Shown here: piece after piece, positions 20,226 to 30,382 of the stretch
Layout of the letters: every line of letters begins with the position of its first letter
Numbering within the stretch: the first letter of the stretch is position 1
Source: Neoceratodus forsteri
Lineage: Eukaryota > Chordata > Ceratodontiformes > Ceratodontidae
NCBI GenBank assembly: GCA_016271365.2
Contig: CM028136.1
Coordinates: 466,858,001-466,922,000, forward strand
Direction: 5' to 3'
Length of the DNA stretch: 64,000 nt
Position numbers and translations under genes: made by a program
Notes under the pieces: model-generated
The model's input: only the letters and a program-made list of their open reading frames with translations
Databases searched by the model: none
What the model was told of the DNA's origin: nothing

Positions 20226-22440
20226 ACTTTGCACTTCTTTACATTGAATTTAAGCTGCTATACTTTTGACCATTCCTCCAACCTTGCCAAGTCCCTTCAC
20301 TTCCTTTCCACCCCTCCCGTGTATCAACCTTGTTGCAGATCTTCTTATTAAGACATTAAAAAGGACCGGTCCCAGTACTGAACCCTGTGGTACCCCACTA
20401 GTAACCTCCTTTTCTTCGGTGAGTACTCCATTTACTATTACCCTCTGTGTCCTGTTGTCCAGTCAATTTTTTACCCAGGCTACCGCCCAGGGACCCACTC
20501 CCAGGCTGGTTAATTTGTTTATTAATATTTTGTGTGGGACTCTGTCAAATGCCTTGCTGATGTCTAGGTAGGCCATATCCACAGCCCCTCCCTGGTCTAC
20601 TACTTTGGTCACCCAGTCAAAGAAATCTATTAGATTCATCTGACATGACCTTCCTGCTGTGAATTCATGCTGCCTTGGGTCATGTGCCTTGCTGGCCTCC
20701 AGGTACTCAACAATTCTTTCTTTTAGAAGAGATTCCATCATTTTCCCTACCACTGAGGTCAAACTAACAGGTCTGTAATTTCCTGCCTCTGCTCTGCTCC
20801 CACTTTTGTGAAGGGAAATCACATCTGCCCTCCTCCAGTCCTCAGGTACCACACCATCCTCCCATGATTTGTTAAAACCCTAGTCAGTGGTGTCGCTAGT
20901 TCTCCCCTTAGTTCTTATAGAATTCTGGGGTGAATCCCATCAGGTCCCATTGCTTTGTCCACCTTCAGTTTCAGGAGTTCTTTCAGAACTCTTTCTTCTG
21001 TGAATGGACTGAAATTGAACCCCCCATACAGAGTGCTTTTATTGCTTGGAATAGGTATCTGTCCCCCTCTTCTTTTGTGAATACTGATCAGCAGTATTCA
21101 TTCAGTATTCCTGCTTTTTCACTATCACCCTCTGCCCAGCCACCCTCCCCTTTATTAAGCCTCAGTATCCCTCCCTTGGTCTTTCTTCACTCCCTAATGT
21201 ACCTATAAAAGGTTTTATCCTCTTTCTTAACTGAGTTGGTTATCTTTTCCTAGGTTTGGGCCTTTGCTATTCTGTCTGCCTTCCCCGCTTCCTTCTGCTT
21301 TAACTGGTACAGTTCTCTGTCCTGCACCTTCTGTGTTTCCTTATACTTCCTGAATGCTATATTTTTCTCCCTAACCTTCCCCACGACCTCTTTTGAGAAC
21401 CATAGTGTTTTTTTCCTTTGTTTGATTTATTTATTTGCTTCACACAAAGGCTTGTTGCCTCTGTGATGGCAGTTTTGATGCTTCTCCATTGTTCCTCCAC
21501 CCCTCCTTCTTGCCTGTTTGCTCGTGTTTTTCTGAGGCATGCTCCCATTTTGTCAAAGTCAGCCCTCTTAAAGTCCAGTACCCTCACATTTGTATGGCTT
21601 GACTCTACGGCTGTGTTTATTGTGAATCACACTGGTTGTCACTTGTTCCCAGAAGGCTACGCACTTCTGAATCTGAGATCCTCTCTCCGTCCCCATTTGA
21701 GAGTACCAGGTCTAAGACTGCTCCCTCCCAAGTGGGTTACAACACTAGCTGCCTGAGGCATGACCCCCTGTAGGGCATCAAGAATGATCCTACTCTTGGA
21801 TGTGGCTGCAGCAAAGGTGCTACAGTTAACATTTGGTATATTCAAGTCCCCCATCAACAATTTCTCCCCTTTTTCTGCCATCCTAAGGATGCCTTCTATC
21901 ATTTCCTTGTCCATTTCCTCTCCCTGAGATGGGTTGTCTGTATACAACCCCCATGCGGATTGTGGTACCATTTTCTGTCTCCAGAGTGACCCACAGTGTT
22001 TTCTCTCCTCCCTGTTTATCCTTTAGTTCTGTCTCTTTGATCCATTCCCTTAACTAGAGAGCTACTCCTCCTCCTCCTCCTCTTCTACCCTTCTGTAGAT
22101 TGTGTAACCTGGTATGTTGACATTCCAGTCATGGTTCTCTGTGTACCATGTTTCTGTGACTGCCACGATATCCCGGCTTCCCTCTTCCATCAAGGCCACC
22201 TGTTCAGGGAGCTTGTTACCCAGACTATGGGCACTGGTACTCATTGCACTCCAGTTTTTGATGGCCTTACCCCTTTTAGTCCCATCCCTGTCCTTACTGC
22301 CTTTGCCTTTTTCTCCATTTACCTCTGCCCTTCTCTCTATTGACTTCTCTATTTTGGTGTTTACCTCACTAACTACCCTGTTTTATTGGAGGGAGGCTGG
22401 GATTTCCCTGCTCCTTTTCAGTGTCCCCCCCAGCTAGTTT
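20226..22440 (-). pseudogene. CR1 copy 3, RT N-terminal part and endonuclease
   Basis: Open minus pieces at 20852-20463 ([51 protein letters not shown]), 21587-21357 (LDFKRADFDKMGACLRK), 21971-21657 (GLYTDNPSQGEEMDKEM, LLMGDLNIPNVN) and 22244-22062 (TETWYTENHDWNVNIPGY) follow CR1 ORF2 order from RT back to endonuclease. The FADD box is deleted. The sequence stops at CTAGTTTAAATGCTTACC, the same point that precedes ORF1 in copies 4 and 7, so ORF1 is absent. Confidence 0.8.
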
Positions 22441-22700
22441 AAATGCTTACCACATGCGTGACAAACTTTGAGCACCTATAAATTTAACACTATCAACCAA
22501 ATGTCATGATATTTGGCATGTTATTGACCCTTAACTCAAAGATATAGCATACCAAAGCTCAGCACTCTAGCTTAAACGGCAGCCGAGTTGTGACCAAATA
22601 ACTAAATTTAAAAAAATACACAACATTTCAGTAAAATTCCATGGAATTTCACGACATTTCATGACGTTTCATTGAAATTCCATGAATGTGTAAGTTATCT
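22441..22700. repeat. AT-rich tandem array, right part
   Basis: The sequence carries ATGATATTTGGCATG, ACTCTAGCTTAAACGGCAGCCGAGTTGTGACC and repeated TTTCATGACGTTTCATTGAAATTCC, the same unit elements as 15560-16057. It directly borders the 5' edge of CR1 copy 3, so the CR1 was inserted in the array. Confidence 0.45.
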
Positions 22701-23334
22701 TTGCTCCAGTTCCATAAGACACATGGATCTGTCATCTCATGACAGAGATGAGGATTGGGCCTCTTAACCTTTTTTTGGGGGGGGGGCTAGATTTTAGTAT
22801 TATAAGCTGGGTAATTGATTAATGACATAGAGCCTCCACCTGGGGGAGTACCGTGAAATACCTGCTAGCAGTTAGGATGGTACCTCCCCCAGTAAAGAGA
22901 ATATGTGACAGACATACATACACAATCCCACCACAAAATGCAGTAACACAGTTACCAAGCAATTGACATTAGTACACAGATGTATAATGCAACAATGGAA
23001 TAAGGTTACTTAGGGAAGGCAGCAACAAAGATTGGAGAAGGAAAGGATAAGGATTAGGTAATTCAGTAAGCAACACAGTTATTAAACACTGCAATTTCCT
23101 GTGCCATCACTGTCATCAGTCCCACACCGCCTCCACTAACTATTGCACCAGAATATCTCAATATCCCCAGACAATTTCCTCAAACATTATTGCGTACTAC
23201 AGCTGTTGAATCATTACAGGCCTGATGCTTGGAGTAAACAGGAGATAGTACATGTACACTTAATGAGTTCATAATTAATGTGATCACTGTTTCTAATCCC
23301 AAACCAGGCTCAATGACCTAAATGCCAGTTTTAA
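22701..23334. other. Unassigned, with a hairpin at 22839-22887
   Basis: No coding similarity. At 22839-22887 the arms CTGGGGGAGTACC and GGTACCTCCCCCAG can pair with one unpaired base around a ~22-base loop. A G-run lies near 22780. The rest shows nothing I recognise. Confidence 0.35.
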
Positions 23335-23653
23335 ACCTGGGCACTGAGAAAGCAAACACAGTCCTGCACTCAGTAGAACAAACCATTTTCTCAGGCTGTA
23401 ATTTATTTGCAAGTTTAATGTGCCTTTTAATTGACTTTGCAAATACAAAATAGTGCAGAGCAAGGTGCCATTCACCTGTAGGAAGCCCACTGCCCCAGTG
23501 CTTCACCTGTAAAGGCTTCATCTGGGAGGTGAGGAACAGGAGACAGGTAGCAGTTTAAATGGTTCCTAGATTATAACATCATAACATGGTAACCAATCAT
23601 TAAGTGAAATATAAATGAACATAATTGAAAACATTCATGCATACAAATAACAT
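23335..23653 (+). repeat. Dispersed repeat R4/R3, copy 1, left part
   Basis: Similar to 31055-31130 plus 35169-35440. Shared pieces include CTGCACTCAGTAGA, GCAAGGTGCCATTCACCTGTAGGAAGCCCACTGCC against GCAAGGTGTCAGTCACCTGTAGGAAGCCCACTGCC, and TTAAGTGAAAT. The right part resumes at 26197 after a 2.5 kb insert. Element class unknown; no coding. Confidence 0.7.
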
Positions 23654-23789
23654 GTAACTCACCAGCACAAACATCAACAAGCATTTGTCAATGCTGAATG
23701 TTGTCTGGTTGGCATTGGCATTGGTAGTGCAGGAGTTAGAGATGCATAATAGGAATGGCAATGAAGTACTGAACTGAAGCCAATGCCAA

Positions 23790-24128
23790 CTCCACCCTGC
23801 AGAGAGTGACAGGTGTTGGGATGTGCCTTTGGGTCATCAGCTATAATGCTCATGCCATTCTACCTCACCCTACCCTGTAGACACTGACAAGCATCGTGGT
23901 GTACTTTGGAGTCCTTGGGTGTTATACTTACACCATTCCATAAGGAAATATGCTGAGGTGGGTGCAGTACAGGAGAATGGGGTTAACTTTAGGGGCAAAC
24001 ACTCCAAGGTAGACCTCTATGCCTGTCACTGGCTGCAGGGTGGGGGTGGGGGTGGAATGACGTGAGCATTACAGCCAATGATCCAAAGTCACACCCCTGA
24101 CGCCTGTCAGTCTCTACAGGGTGGGGAG
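23790..24128. repeat. Imperfect palindrome of four ~80-bp units
   Basis: Two forward units (23794-23870 and 23873-23940; CCCTG.AGA.A.TGACA.G followed by TGT.CTTTGG.TC and an ACC ATTC-type end) face two inverted units (about 24000-24042 and 24050-24125). The inverted outer arm CCAATGATCCAAAGTCACAC complements the forward arm. The whole can fold as a long stem with a central region near 23945-24000. Confidence 0.5.
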
Positions 24129-24149
24129 TTACAGTTGGAAACCCTAAAG

Positions 24150-25375
24150 CCATAGGCGTTTGTAGGTATTTTCACTCCAAATGTTCAACATAGGCTTTTT
24201 GTGACCCCATCTCATGAAGAGCGGCACTATCAGTTTGTTAGCTGAACGGTAGTTTTGCACAGTGGCAATGCCATTTGGTGACACAGGGATAAAAACACAT
24301 TTTGGGTAGGATGTGAAAAATTACAACTGTAATGTTCATGAGGAGGTGTAAAAAAATTGCAACGTTGAAAATCTGGAGTGAAAATTTGGTGAAGTCATGA
24401 GCATGCATAGAAACTGCGCAACACATGTTTGTAACCCAATTATTTTCGGGATTTTTTAACCACATTTTCAACATAGGCATTTTTGGACCTCCCCTCATGA
24501 ACAGTGGTACTGTGATTTTGTTAATTTGTCCCAAAAGTTGATTTCCCACAGTGACCACGCCATTGTGCGCCACAGGTGCGAAAACACATTTTGAGCAGGA
24601 TGTGAAAAATGACAGCTGTACTATGCATAAGGAGGTGTTACAAAATTCCAGTGTTGAAAATTTGGCATTAAGATATTGCAAATTTGCAAAGTTACAAGGG
24701 TGCATGGAAATGTGCGTAATACACGCTTGTAACACAGTTATTTTATGGATGTCCGTCATCAAATTTTCAACATAGGCATTTTGGGACCTCTGCTCATGAA
24801 CAGTGTCACTGTCATTTCCTCAAACTGTCCTGAAAACTGATTTCATGCAGCGACCGTGCTATTGTGCACTGGACATGCCAAATCACATTTTGGCCAGGAT
24901 AAGTAAAATGACAGCAGTACTGTTCGTAAGGAGGTGTGGGAAAATGCCAATTTTGAAAATCTGGAGTGAAAATATTACAAATTCATGAATTTACAAGCAT
25001 GCATGGAAACTACACAATGCACGCTCACAAAACAGCCATTTTTTGGATTTTTTCCACCAAATATTCAACATAGGCTCTTTGAGAGCCCCTCCCCCCCCAT
25101 GAACAGTGGCACTGCTGTTTCGTTAATGGGTCCTGAAAGGTTATTCTGTGCAGTGACTGTGAAATCACCTTTTGGGACTAAATAATGCCATGACAGTGAC
25201 TGAATTCATGAGGATGGGTCCCAATAACCCCATGTTGAAAATTTGGTTCCAAAATTCCCCCAAATGGCCGAGATATGCACCAAAGTTGAAAAAACCCTAT
25301 CTATGCCATTTTATAGCTTACCAGCATTTCTTCAGTTCGTGGTTGGCTTTGAAGAGTGCAGACGTGTTCCCGGTC
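24150..25375. repeat. Tandem array, about 295-bp units, four copies
   Basis: The string TTCAACATAGGC occurs at 24184, 24467, 24766 and 25064, spacings of 283, 299 and 298. Each is followed by GACC-CCTC-CATGAACAGTG.CACTGT-like sequence, a GTGACC.CGCCATTGTGC segment, AAACACATTTTG..CAGGATGTGAAAAATGACA and a GTGTTGAAAATTTGG segment. The last unit is partial. No coding potential is evident. Confidence 0.75.
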
Positions 25376-25565
25376 CACTGAAGATTGCCCCGCTAGCCTC
25401 TGAAGGTAAGTATGGGGTGAGGGGGATGTTGGGAGGTGGGTGCGCAGAGGGTGGGCGTGGTTTGGGGGAGGGAGCAGGGAGACTGCTAGGGACCATTTTC
25501 TTCTTTCACTGGTTTAAAAAAAAAAACATGACAGGACTTTTTTTGTATTTCAGAGGCATTTAGCA

Positions 25566-25950
25566 CACAGGGATGGGCTCCCAGCATGCCACCTGACTGT
25601 TTTGTGGGGAAGGGAAGATTCTGCAGCCAATGGGGGATTGTGCACCCCCATCAACACATACCAAGGGGGGACTAGAGCCTAGGGGGATTGGGCATCCCCC
25701 TTGGCACACAACAAAAGTGGGGAGGGGGACATTATTCCAATGGGGAGTGGGCTCCCCTGTTGGCAAAATAAATGGGGAAGAGGGACTCATGCCGACAGGG
25801 ATTGGGCCCCACCCCATCGGCAAAGAAAGACTCTTCGGGGGGTGCATGATGCTGAGGGTGATTGGGCACCCCCTTGGCACACATTTTAAATGGGGGGCAT
25901 TATGCCGATGTGGAGTGGGCTCCCCTGTCAGCAAGTGAAGTGGGTTGGGG
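25566..25950. repeat. Minisatellite, about 57-bp units, six to seven copies
   Basis: Successive units carry a palindromic core of GGGGATTGGGC.CCCCC type, at about 25632, 25689, 25744, 25801, 25857 and 25912, preceded by GGGATGGGCTCCC near 25570. Unit length near 57 keeps the frame open, so both strands show a repeating open stretch (25630-25938 plus, 25934-25560 minus) with a 19-residue period. I take this as a by-product of unit length rather than a gene. Confidence 0.6.
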
Positions 25951-26196
25951 CAGTCTGCAGGCGCTGGACAGGCATGTCAGGAGGGCGTGTTATTGTGCCA
26001 CTGCATAATTGCAGCAGACCTTTTGTTAGATCTGGTGGCCACCTGCCGTATGCCTGGTGTCAGTGCCTGCAGCTGCCTTATTGGGGAATGAGGGATGCAC
26101 CTTCTGATCCATGCCCTGCATTCGCCCACAGTGACCGCACCTCCAAATGTTCTACTAATGCAATATGTTAGCTGGCGTGCATGCGCGAGCCGACAT

Positions 26197-26605
26197 AAAA
26201 ATATATTGTTTGTGTGCAAAAGGGTAACTGTCCAGACTAAAGAAAAACTCGTAAGCAGTCAAAGCTAAAGTGCAATAAAGGGCTTCATGTTCAACTCATG
26301 TATTTCAGGGAACAAAGTAGCATATGCCTTTGTATTCTTAAAGAGAAACCCCACTCCCATTTAGCTAACCATCCTATGATAACCCATAAGTTGTATCAAG
26401 AATTTCTGGCAAATCTGGAGTAACAGGATCTAATGGGGGGTCAGGTTCTTGAGAGAGACAGAGAGACTAGGACCAATCAGTTTCAAATCTAGAAGAAGAT
26501 ACAAGAAGGAATTAATTATCAAATATTGCAATAAATAAGCAGTGGCAGTAGCAAGGAGAATTGCAGTTGTTACAATTTATGCATAAATTCTCAAAATGAA
26601 GTACT
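26197..26605 (+). repeat. Dispersed repeat R4/R3, copy 1, right part
   Basis: Similar to 35440-35870. Shared pieces include CAAAAGGGTAACTGT, TTCAACTCATGTATTT, CTTAAAGAGAAACCCCACTCCC, CTTGAGAGAGACA and GAATTGCAGTTGTTACAATTTAT. No coding or terminal structure was recognised. Confidence 0.75.
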
Positions 26606-27364
26606 CAAAAGAAGCTGTATAAAGGTAGGGGTTGAGGTGGGAAGTGGCTGGGGATTTAAGGTTGGTTTATTGGGGGGTCTGGGAGTTGGGTTAGTTGGGG
26701 TGGGTTTTGTGGAGGGTTGGGGCTAGCAGTGGGTTAAAAGTGGGTTGGTGTGGAAAAAGGGAGGGAAAAAGGAAAAAGGAAAAAAAGGAAAAGGATAACA
26801 ACTAATACATTCAGAAATCTCAATACATCATATACAATCACACTATATACTAGATCATCCCAAGAACAATTACAAAACAGGTTTCAGATTCCACATTTAA
26901 TTTATTGGGTTCACAGTTTGCAACCAGAAAATCCAAAAACTGTCCCTCCTAAGAATGAAGTTAAGTCTGGTGCCTCCCTTCGCTGGTAGCTTCACACATT
27001 CCAGTCCCATGAAGTTTAAGTTTTTGGGTTGAAACTGTGAACATCCATGTAGTGTGTGCCAATATGGGTGTGCTTTTTTGGTGAAAAATAGAGCAGATAA
27101 AGTATGCTCCTGTGTCCTTTCTTTTAAAAGGGAACAGTCAGCACCAAGGATCTCATGCTCAAATGTGGGGCTGGTCCAATGTGCACTTTGTGTGCAAAAA
27201 CATTTTGATTTACTTCCTGTTTACTTTAGTATAGCAGGTTATATCATTGTATCAGTCTAATTTTGCTTATTTCTAGGTTGACATAATCTGTTTCTATGAA
27301 TCCCAGAATACTCTGCAGCTGGCATTGAGCAGCAAGCAACAGTGGTAGATTCAATAGCCTACAG
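26606..27364. other. G-rich then purine-rich tract, otherwise unassigned
   Basis: 26625-26745 is rich in runs of G separated by T (GGGGTTGAGGTGGG, GGGGTGGGTTTTG) and could form G-quadruplexes. 26752-26800 is a purine tract of GGAAAAAGG units. From 26800 to 27364 no repeat or reading frame is recognised. It may include the 3' untranslated part of the minus-strand PLE that follows. Confidence 0.35.
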
Positions 27365-27689
27365 TGCATGTTAGAGTTTATATAAACTTGATCTTTTGTC
27401 TGTTGGTCCCACTGTCCTCCCTGGGCTACAATTGTAGAGGACTATACTGAGCCACTGGAGAAAGACCCAGAAAACATCTGATTGGAGGTTATAAAATTTT
27501 ACCATGCACTGCAGGCTATTAAATCTCCCACTACTACCTACTGCTCTGATATCAGCTACGGGGATCCTGAGATTTGTACTGGCAGAAGATGTTAGCCTAG
27601 AACTAAGCAAAATTAGTCTGATACAATTTATTATACTACAGTAAACAGTAAGTAAACCAAAATATATTTGCTCATAGAGTGCACACTGG

Positions 27690-27860
27690 TACCAGCCCTA
27701 TATATGAGCGTGGGGCTCTTGGTGATGACTGGTTCCTTTTATCATCCTTTTGGTTCTTCCAACATAACAGATACCACAAGTGTACCAGATGACATAGACA
27801 ACAACATTAGTGGTACAGGAGATAAAATCTCTTATCTCACACACATCCCATTCATAGGAT
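27690..27860 (-). pseudogene. PLE 1 GIY-YIG endonuclease domain
   Basis: The minus strand reads CTTNVVVYVIWYTCGICYVGRTKRMIK, in pieces CTTNVVVYVIWYTC and GICYVGRTKR. It matches the VVYxI.C.CG..YVGRT start of PLE GIY-YIG domains with its two motif tyrosines and the arginine. The domain nicks target DNA in intact elements. Later motifs are degraded. Confidence 0.75.
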
Positions 27861-28274
27861 TTACAAATGTTTTTCCTGGTGTGGAGTACTGACAGACATT
27901 ATAGTTTTGTCATATAAAATGGCCTTTTGGACTGAGAGGTAACCAGGTTTTGTTGGCATTACCTGGGCCCGCAAACTATCTGTGGAAAAAGTGGTCCCTA
28001 ATGCTTGTACTTTTTTGAAACTAATTCTTGGTTGTTTGCCAATAACTTCTCCAACTGTCTCATCTCCTAGTAATATGGGCCAATTCCTCCATATCATGTT
28101 ACCAATTCTTTCAGTCACATTATTATACCTGGTTGAGAATGTGAAAGGGCACCAGTCACTTCCAGGCCTTCCAATCTGCAATTTAGATTTTAACAACTCC
28201 TCACGGTCTTTTGTTCTATCTTCCATAGAGGCTTGCTCCAACAGACTGTCTGGTACCCCCTCTGCCTTAATCAC
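27861..28274 (-). pseudogene. PLE 1 linker between RT and GIY-YIG
   Basis: A 137-codon open piece contains RYNNVTERIGNMIWRNWPIL, GEVIGKQPRISFKKVQALGT and SLRAQVMPTK. This matches the conserved PLE region that precedes the CX2C-type cluster (pattern HW.IL, P...F...NL.D.LV.S). A frame change follows at 27861. Confidence 0.7.
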
Positions 28275-28279
28275 TGCTT

Positions 28280-29335
28280 TAGCTCAGTAACCTGCTTGTC
28301 AAATTCTAAAAGGTCTGATCAATGTCTATGAATTCATACTAACTGTCAATATGGAATTGACTTTTTTAATGACTCTGGGTGTGTACTATCAAATCTCAGA
28401 AGGGAGTCTGTGGCTATTTTTTTCCTATTCTTCTTAGTGGAGACTGTTCCACTGTGCACATCACCTGCCAGTGTTATGTCCAAAAAACTGACACTCTTTG
28501 TGCTAATGGTGGAAGTAAGCCTTTGGTTTTGGTAATTCAAACTGAGTCATTCTATAAATTCTCTAGCCGTGTCCTCAATACCCTCCCAGACCACATATAT
28601 CCATCTATATATCAGTACCAGCATTTAATATTTTTCAGAAATTGGAGTTCTTTCTCAGTTATAGATTCTGTTTTGCCCTAACATCCCCAGGAATAAATTG
28701 AGGTACTGTAAGTGGGGACCATGGTTGTACTACATGTTTGTAAGTAATATCATTGGTCAAATTAAGAAAAAAATGTGATGAGAACAAACTGCAAGGCTTC
28801 TTTGACAATTAAATCCACTCATATGACCTAATTCAAAGGGCTTTTGTCCAAAATGTACTTACAGGCAGATATTCCATCCCTGTGGCGTATGGAAGTCTAT
28901 AAAGTTTCCACATCCATGCAGAGATAGAGGTAGTCCTCTCTCCACTCAGAACTGTTGAACTTCCTTGAAGTATCCCCATATCTTTAAGGTAGGATGGACG
29001 GCTTGAACCACTCTGTTGGAGAAAAAAAATCAATGAAGAAGCACAGGTTTTCTGTGAGAGACCAAACCTCTGAGACAATTATTCTCTCTGGGGGTTTTCT
29101 GTACTTTTGCGAACCCTAGGAAGTACATAATATGTTGGTGTGATGGGGTGCTCACACCACAGAAACTCAAGTTCATCATCTGCGATAGATCCCTCAGAAA
29201 CACCTTCCCGTAATAATCTCGAAAGCTCCTGTTTAAATACATTTTGAGGCTTACCACTCAGCTTTCTGTAGTTTCTTTCATCAATAAGCAAATCATTAAT
29301 AATGCATTTATAGTGTTCTTTATTAAGAAGCACAA
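28280..29335 (-). pseudogene. PLE 1 reverse transcriptase
   Basis: Minus-strand pieces: CIINDLLIDERNYRKLSGKP, QELSRLLREGVSEGSIADDE, LEFLWCEHPITPTYYVLPRV (29333-29079); palm remains; a degraded form of the YIDD box (YRWIYVVWEG) near 28600; and SVSFLDITLAGDVHSGTVST with FDSTHPESLKKSIPY (28540-28346). These are signature PLE blocks, the YYLPK and FLD.....G...T motifs. The catalytic box is lost. Confidence 0.8.
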
Positions 29336-29522
29336 TGTGCCACCCCCATCAGCAGATTTGAATACTACTTCTTTTTGGTTTGATTGTTTGTTTAGGGCCT
29401 GCTCTTAAGATGAGGTGAGATTATGTTGGGCAAGTGCTGTACTTCTACTTAGAACATAATTTACTTGTTTGTGCACTACCTTTTTGAATAAATCATCCTT
29501 TTCTAGTTGTATATCAGACAGA

Positions 29523-30330
29523 TTAGTAGTTATGACTTTCCTTTCCCTGAGTATTCTGTTCATAGGTGTCGTGTTTTCTGTTACTCCTCCTCATGTCTTC
29601 CTTCTTTTCGTTTTCTGCCCATGTGAGGTTAGTCCATTTGTTCTGGAAAATTGGCATCATGTTATTATTTCTAGTTTGAATTTCAGGGCTTGTCTCACTG
29701 CTAGAGTCTATTGTTTTTTTTTTCCCCTCTCTCTTTTCTATTGAAGTTAGAATTATTAGCTCTCTGGGTCTTTGGTGTCTGCTTTTGATCTGCCACAGCT
29801 CTGTGAACATGGATGCCTTTTTTTTAGTTGTGTTTAACCAGGATTAGCACACTAAGCTGAAAGCTTTTTTACAGGCACAGCCTGGGAGCACAGGGAAGTT
29901 AAGTGACTTGCTCAGGGTCACACAGTATGTAAGTGGAAGCTGTGGGATTCAAACCCAGGTCTGGCCTGCTGGATATCACCAAATTTGCAGCTCAGAGCCT
30001 TAAACCACTGCGCTATACTGCCTCCCTCTGTTACTGTCATCATTTTTCCAGTCACAAATTAATATAGATTACTTTCTGTGCATAAGTTCACTTTTATGTT
30101 TGTGACCTTTTGTTGGAGGGCCTTATTAAGTGTTTGAACTTCTGTAAGATGCTGATATTTACTAACAGCTTTATTGGCCTTATTAGTTTCTGCAGCGAGT
30201 ATCTCAATTTCTCAGTGTCCTCCTTGATCATAAGCTTTGTAAAATTTGAGGAATACTCCTCAACCAGTTTTACTCAAGTGTCTGTTTTTAAAGTTGTTTA
30301 ACCCACAGGATGGTGTTTTAAGAATGCTTA
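29523..30330 (-). pseudogene. PLE 1 N-terminal region, interrupted by a SINE
   Basis: A 95-codon open minus piece (29810-29523) is hydrophilic and charged (TWAENEKKEDMRRSNRKHD). Before the SINE the reading continues with KLMIKEDTEK and LQKLIRPIK-type sequence to about 30250, as expected for the coiled N-terminal part of PLE proteins. Assignment rests on position between the RT and the upstream hairpin motif. Confidence 0.5.
29830..30030 (-). mobile_element. MIR-like (CORE) SINE
   Basis: The minus strand reads GGCAGTATAGCGCAGTGGTTTA, an A box (TAGCGCAGTGG), then GGGTTTGAATCCCA as B box. CACTTACATACTGTGTGACC and GAGCAAGTCACTTAACTTCC follow, closely following the MIR consensus body. It ends with TGTAAAAAAGCTTTCAGC and CCTGGTTAAACACAAC, a tail related to L2-type LINE ends in this window. 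It lies within the PLE N-terminal region. Confidence 0.8.
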
Positions 30331-30382
30331 GTCCTCTAGAGGTCTGACTTTGTTTTTATCCAGGATCAACACTGTTGTTTGG

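Larger units (their letters stand above)
16058..22440 (-). mobile_element. CR1 copy 3, split by L2-B
   Basis: This minus-strand CR1 has its tail at 16058 (AGAAACATAG, ACGGCAGATAAGG) and its endonuclease start near 22240. An L2-type LINE (16845-20225) separates 16058-16844 from 20226-22440. The conserved string GGTGCATTACTTTG / GACTTCTTTGCATTG, contiguous in CR1 copy 5 at 41935, is the break point. Coding remains include VRPYLEYCMQCWRPHL, FRGN/FFMERV near the tail, NYRPVSLTSVVGKMMESLL, QHEFTAGRSCQMNLIDFFDW and SRDIVAVTETWYTENHDW. Near 20343 about 54 bases including the FADD box are missing compared with copy 5. Confidence 0.85.
23654..26196. mobile_element. 2.5 kb insert in repeat R4/R3 copy 1
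   Basis: Copy 2 of the repeat (35380-35450) runs continuously where copy 1 is interrupted, so this segment was added to copy 1. ACAT occurs at both edges (23650-23653 and 26193-26196), a possible 4-bp duplication. The insert contains a palindrome, a ~295-bp tandem array and a ~57-bp minisatellite, and no recognised gene. A GC-rich near-palindrome GCGTGCATGCGC lies close to the right edge. Class unknown; it may also be two or more insertions. Confidence 0.4.
27365..30345 (-). mobile_element. Penelope-like element (PLE 1) with RT and GIY-YIG
   Basis: A minus-strand retroelement with the order N-terminal region (30330-29520), reverse transcriptase (29335-28280), linker (28274-27861) and GIY-YIG nuclease (about 27840-27690). 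That domain order and the RT type define PLEs. All domains carry stops and frameshifts, so it is dead. A MIR-like SINE lies in its N-terminal part. A conserved hairpin motif sits just upstream at 30383. Confidence 0.8.

Noticed and set aside
22839..22887. Rho-independent type terminator hairpin
   Set aside because: The window is vertebrate-like; the hairpin is noted only as structure.
25243..25563. Possible exon ending at CTGAAG with GTAAGT at about 25406
   Set aside because: A good donor-like hexamer, but no acceptor, no protein similarity and position at the end of a tandem array. Chance is more likely.
25560..25938. Repeat protein encoded by the minisatellite
   Set aside because: Open on both strands because the unit is a multiple of three; no start context or family similarity.
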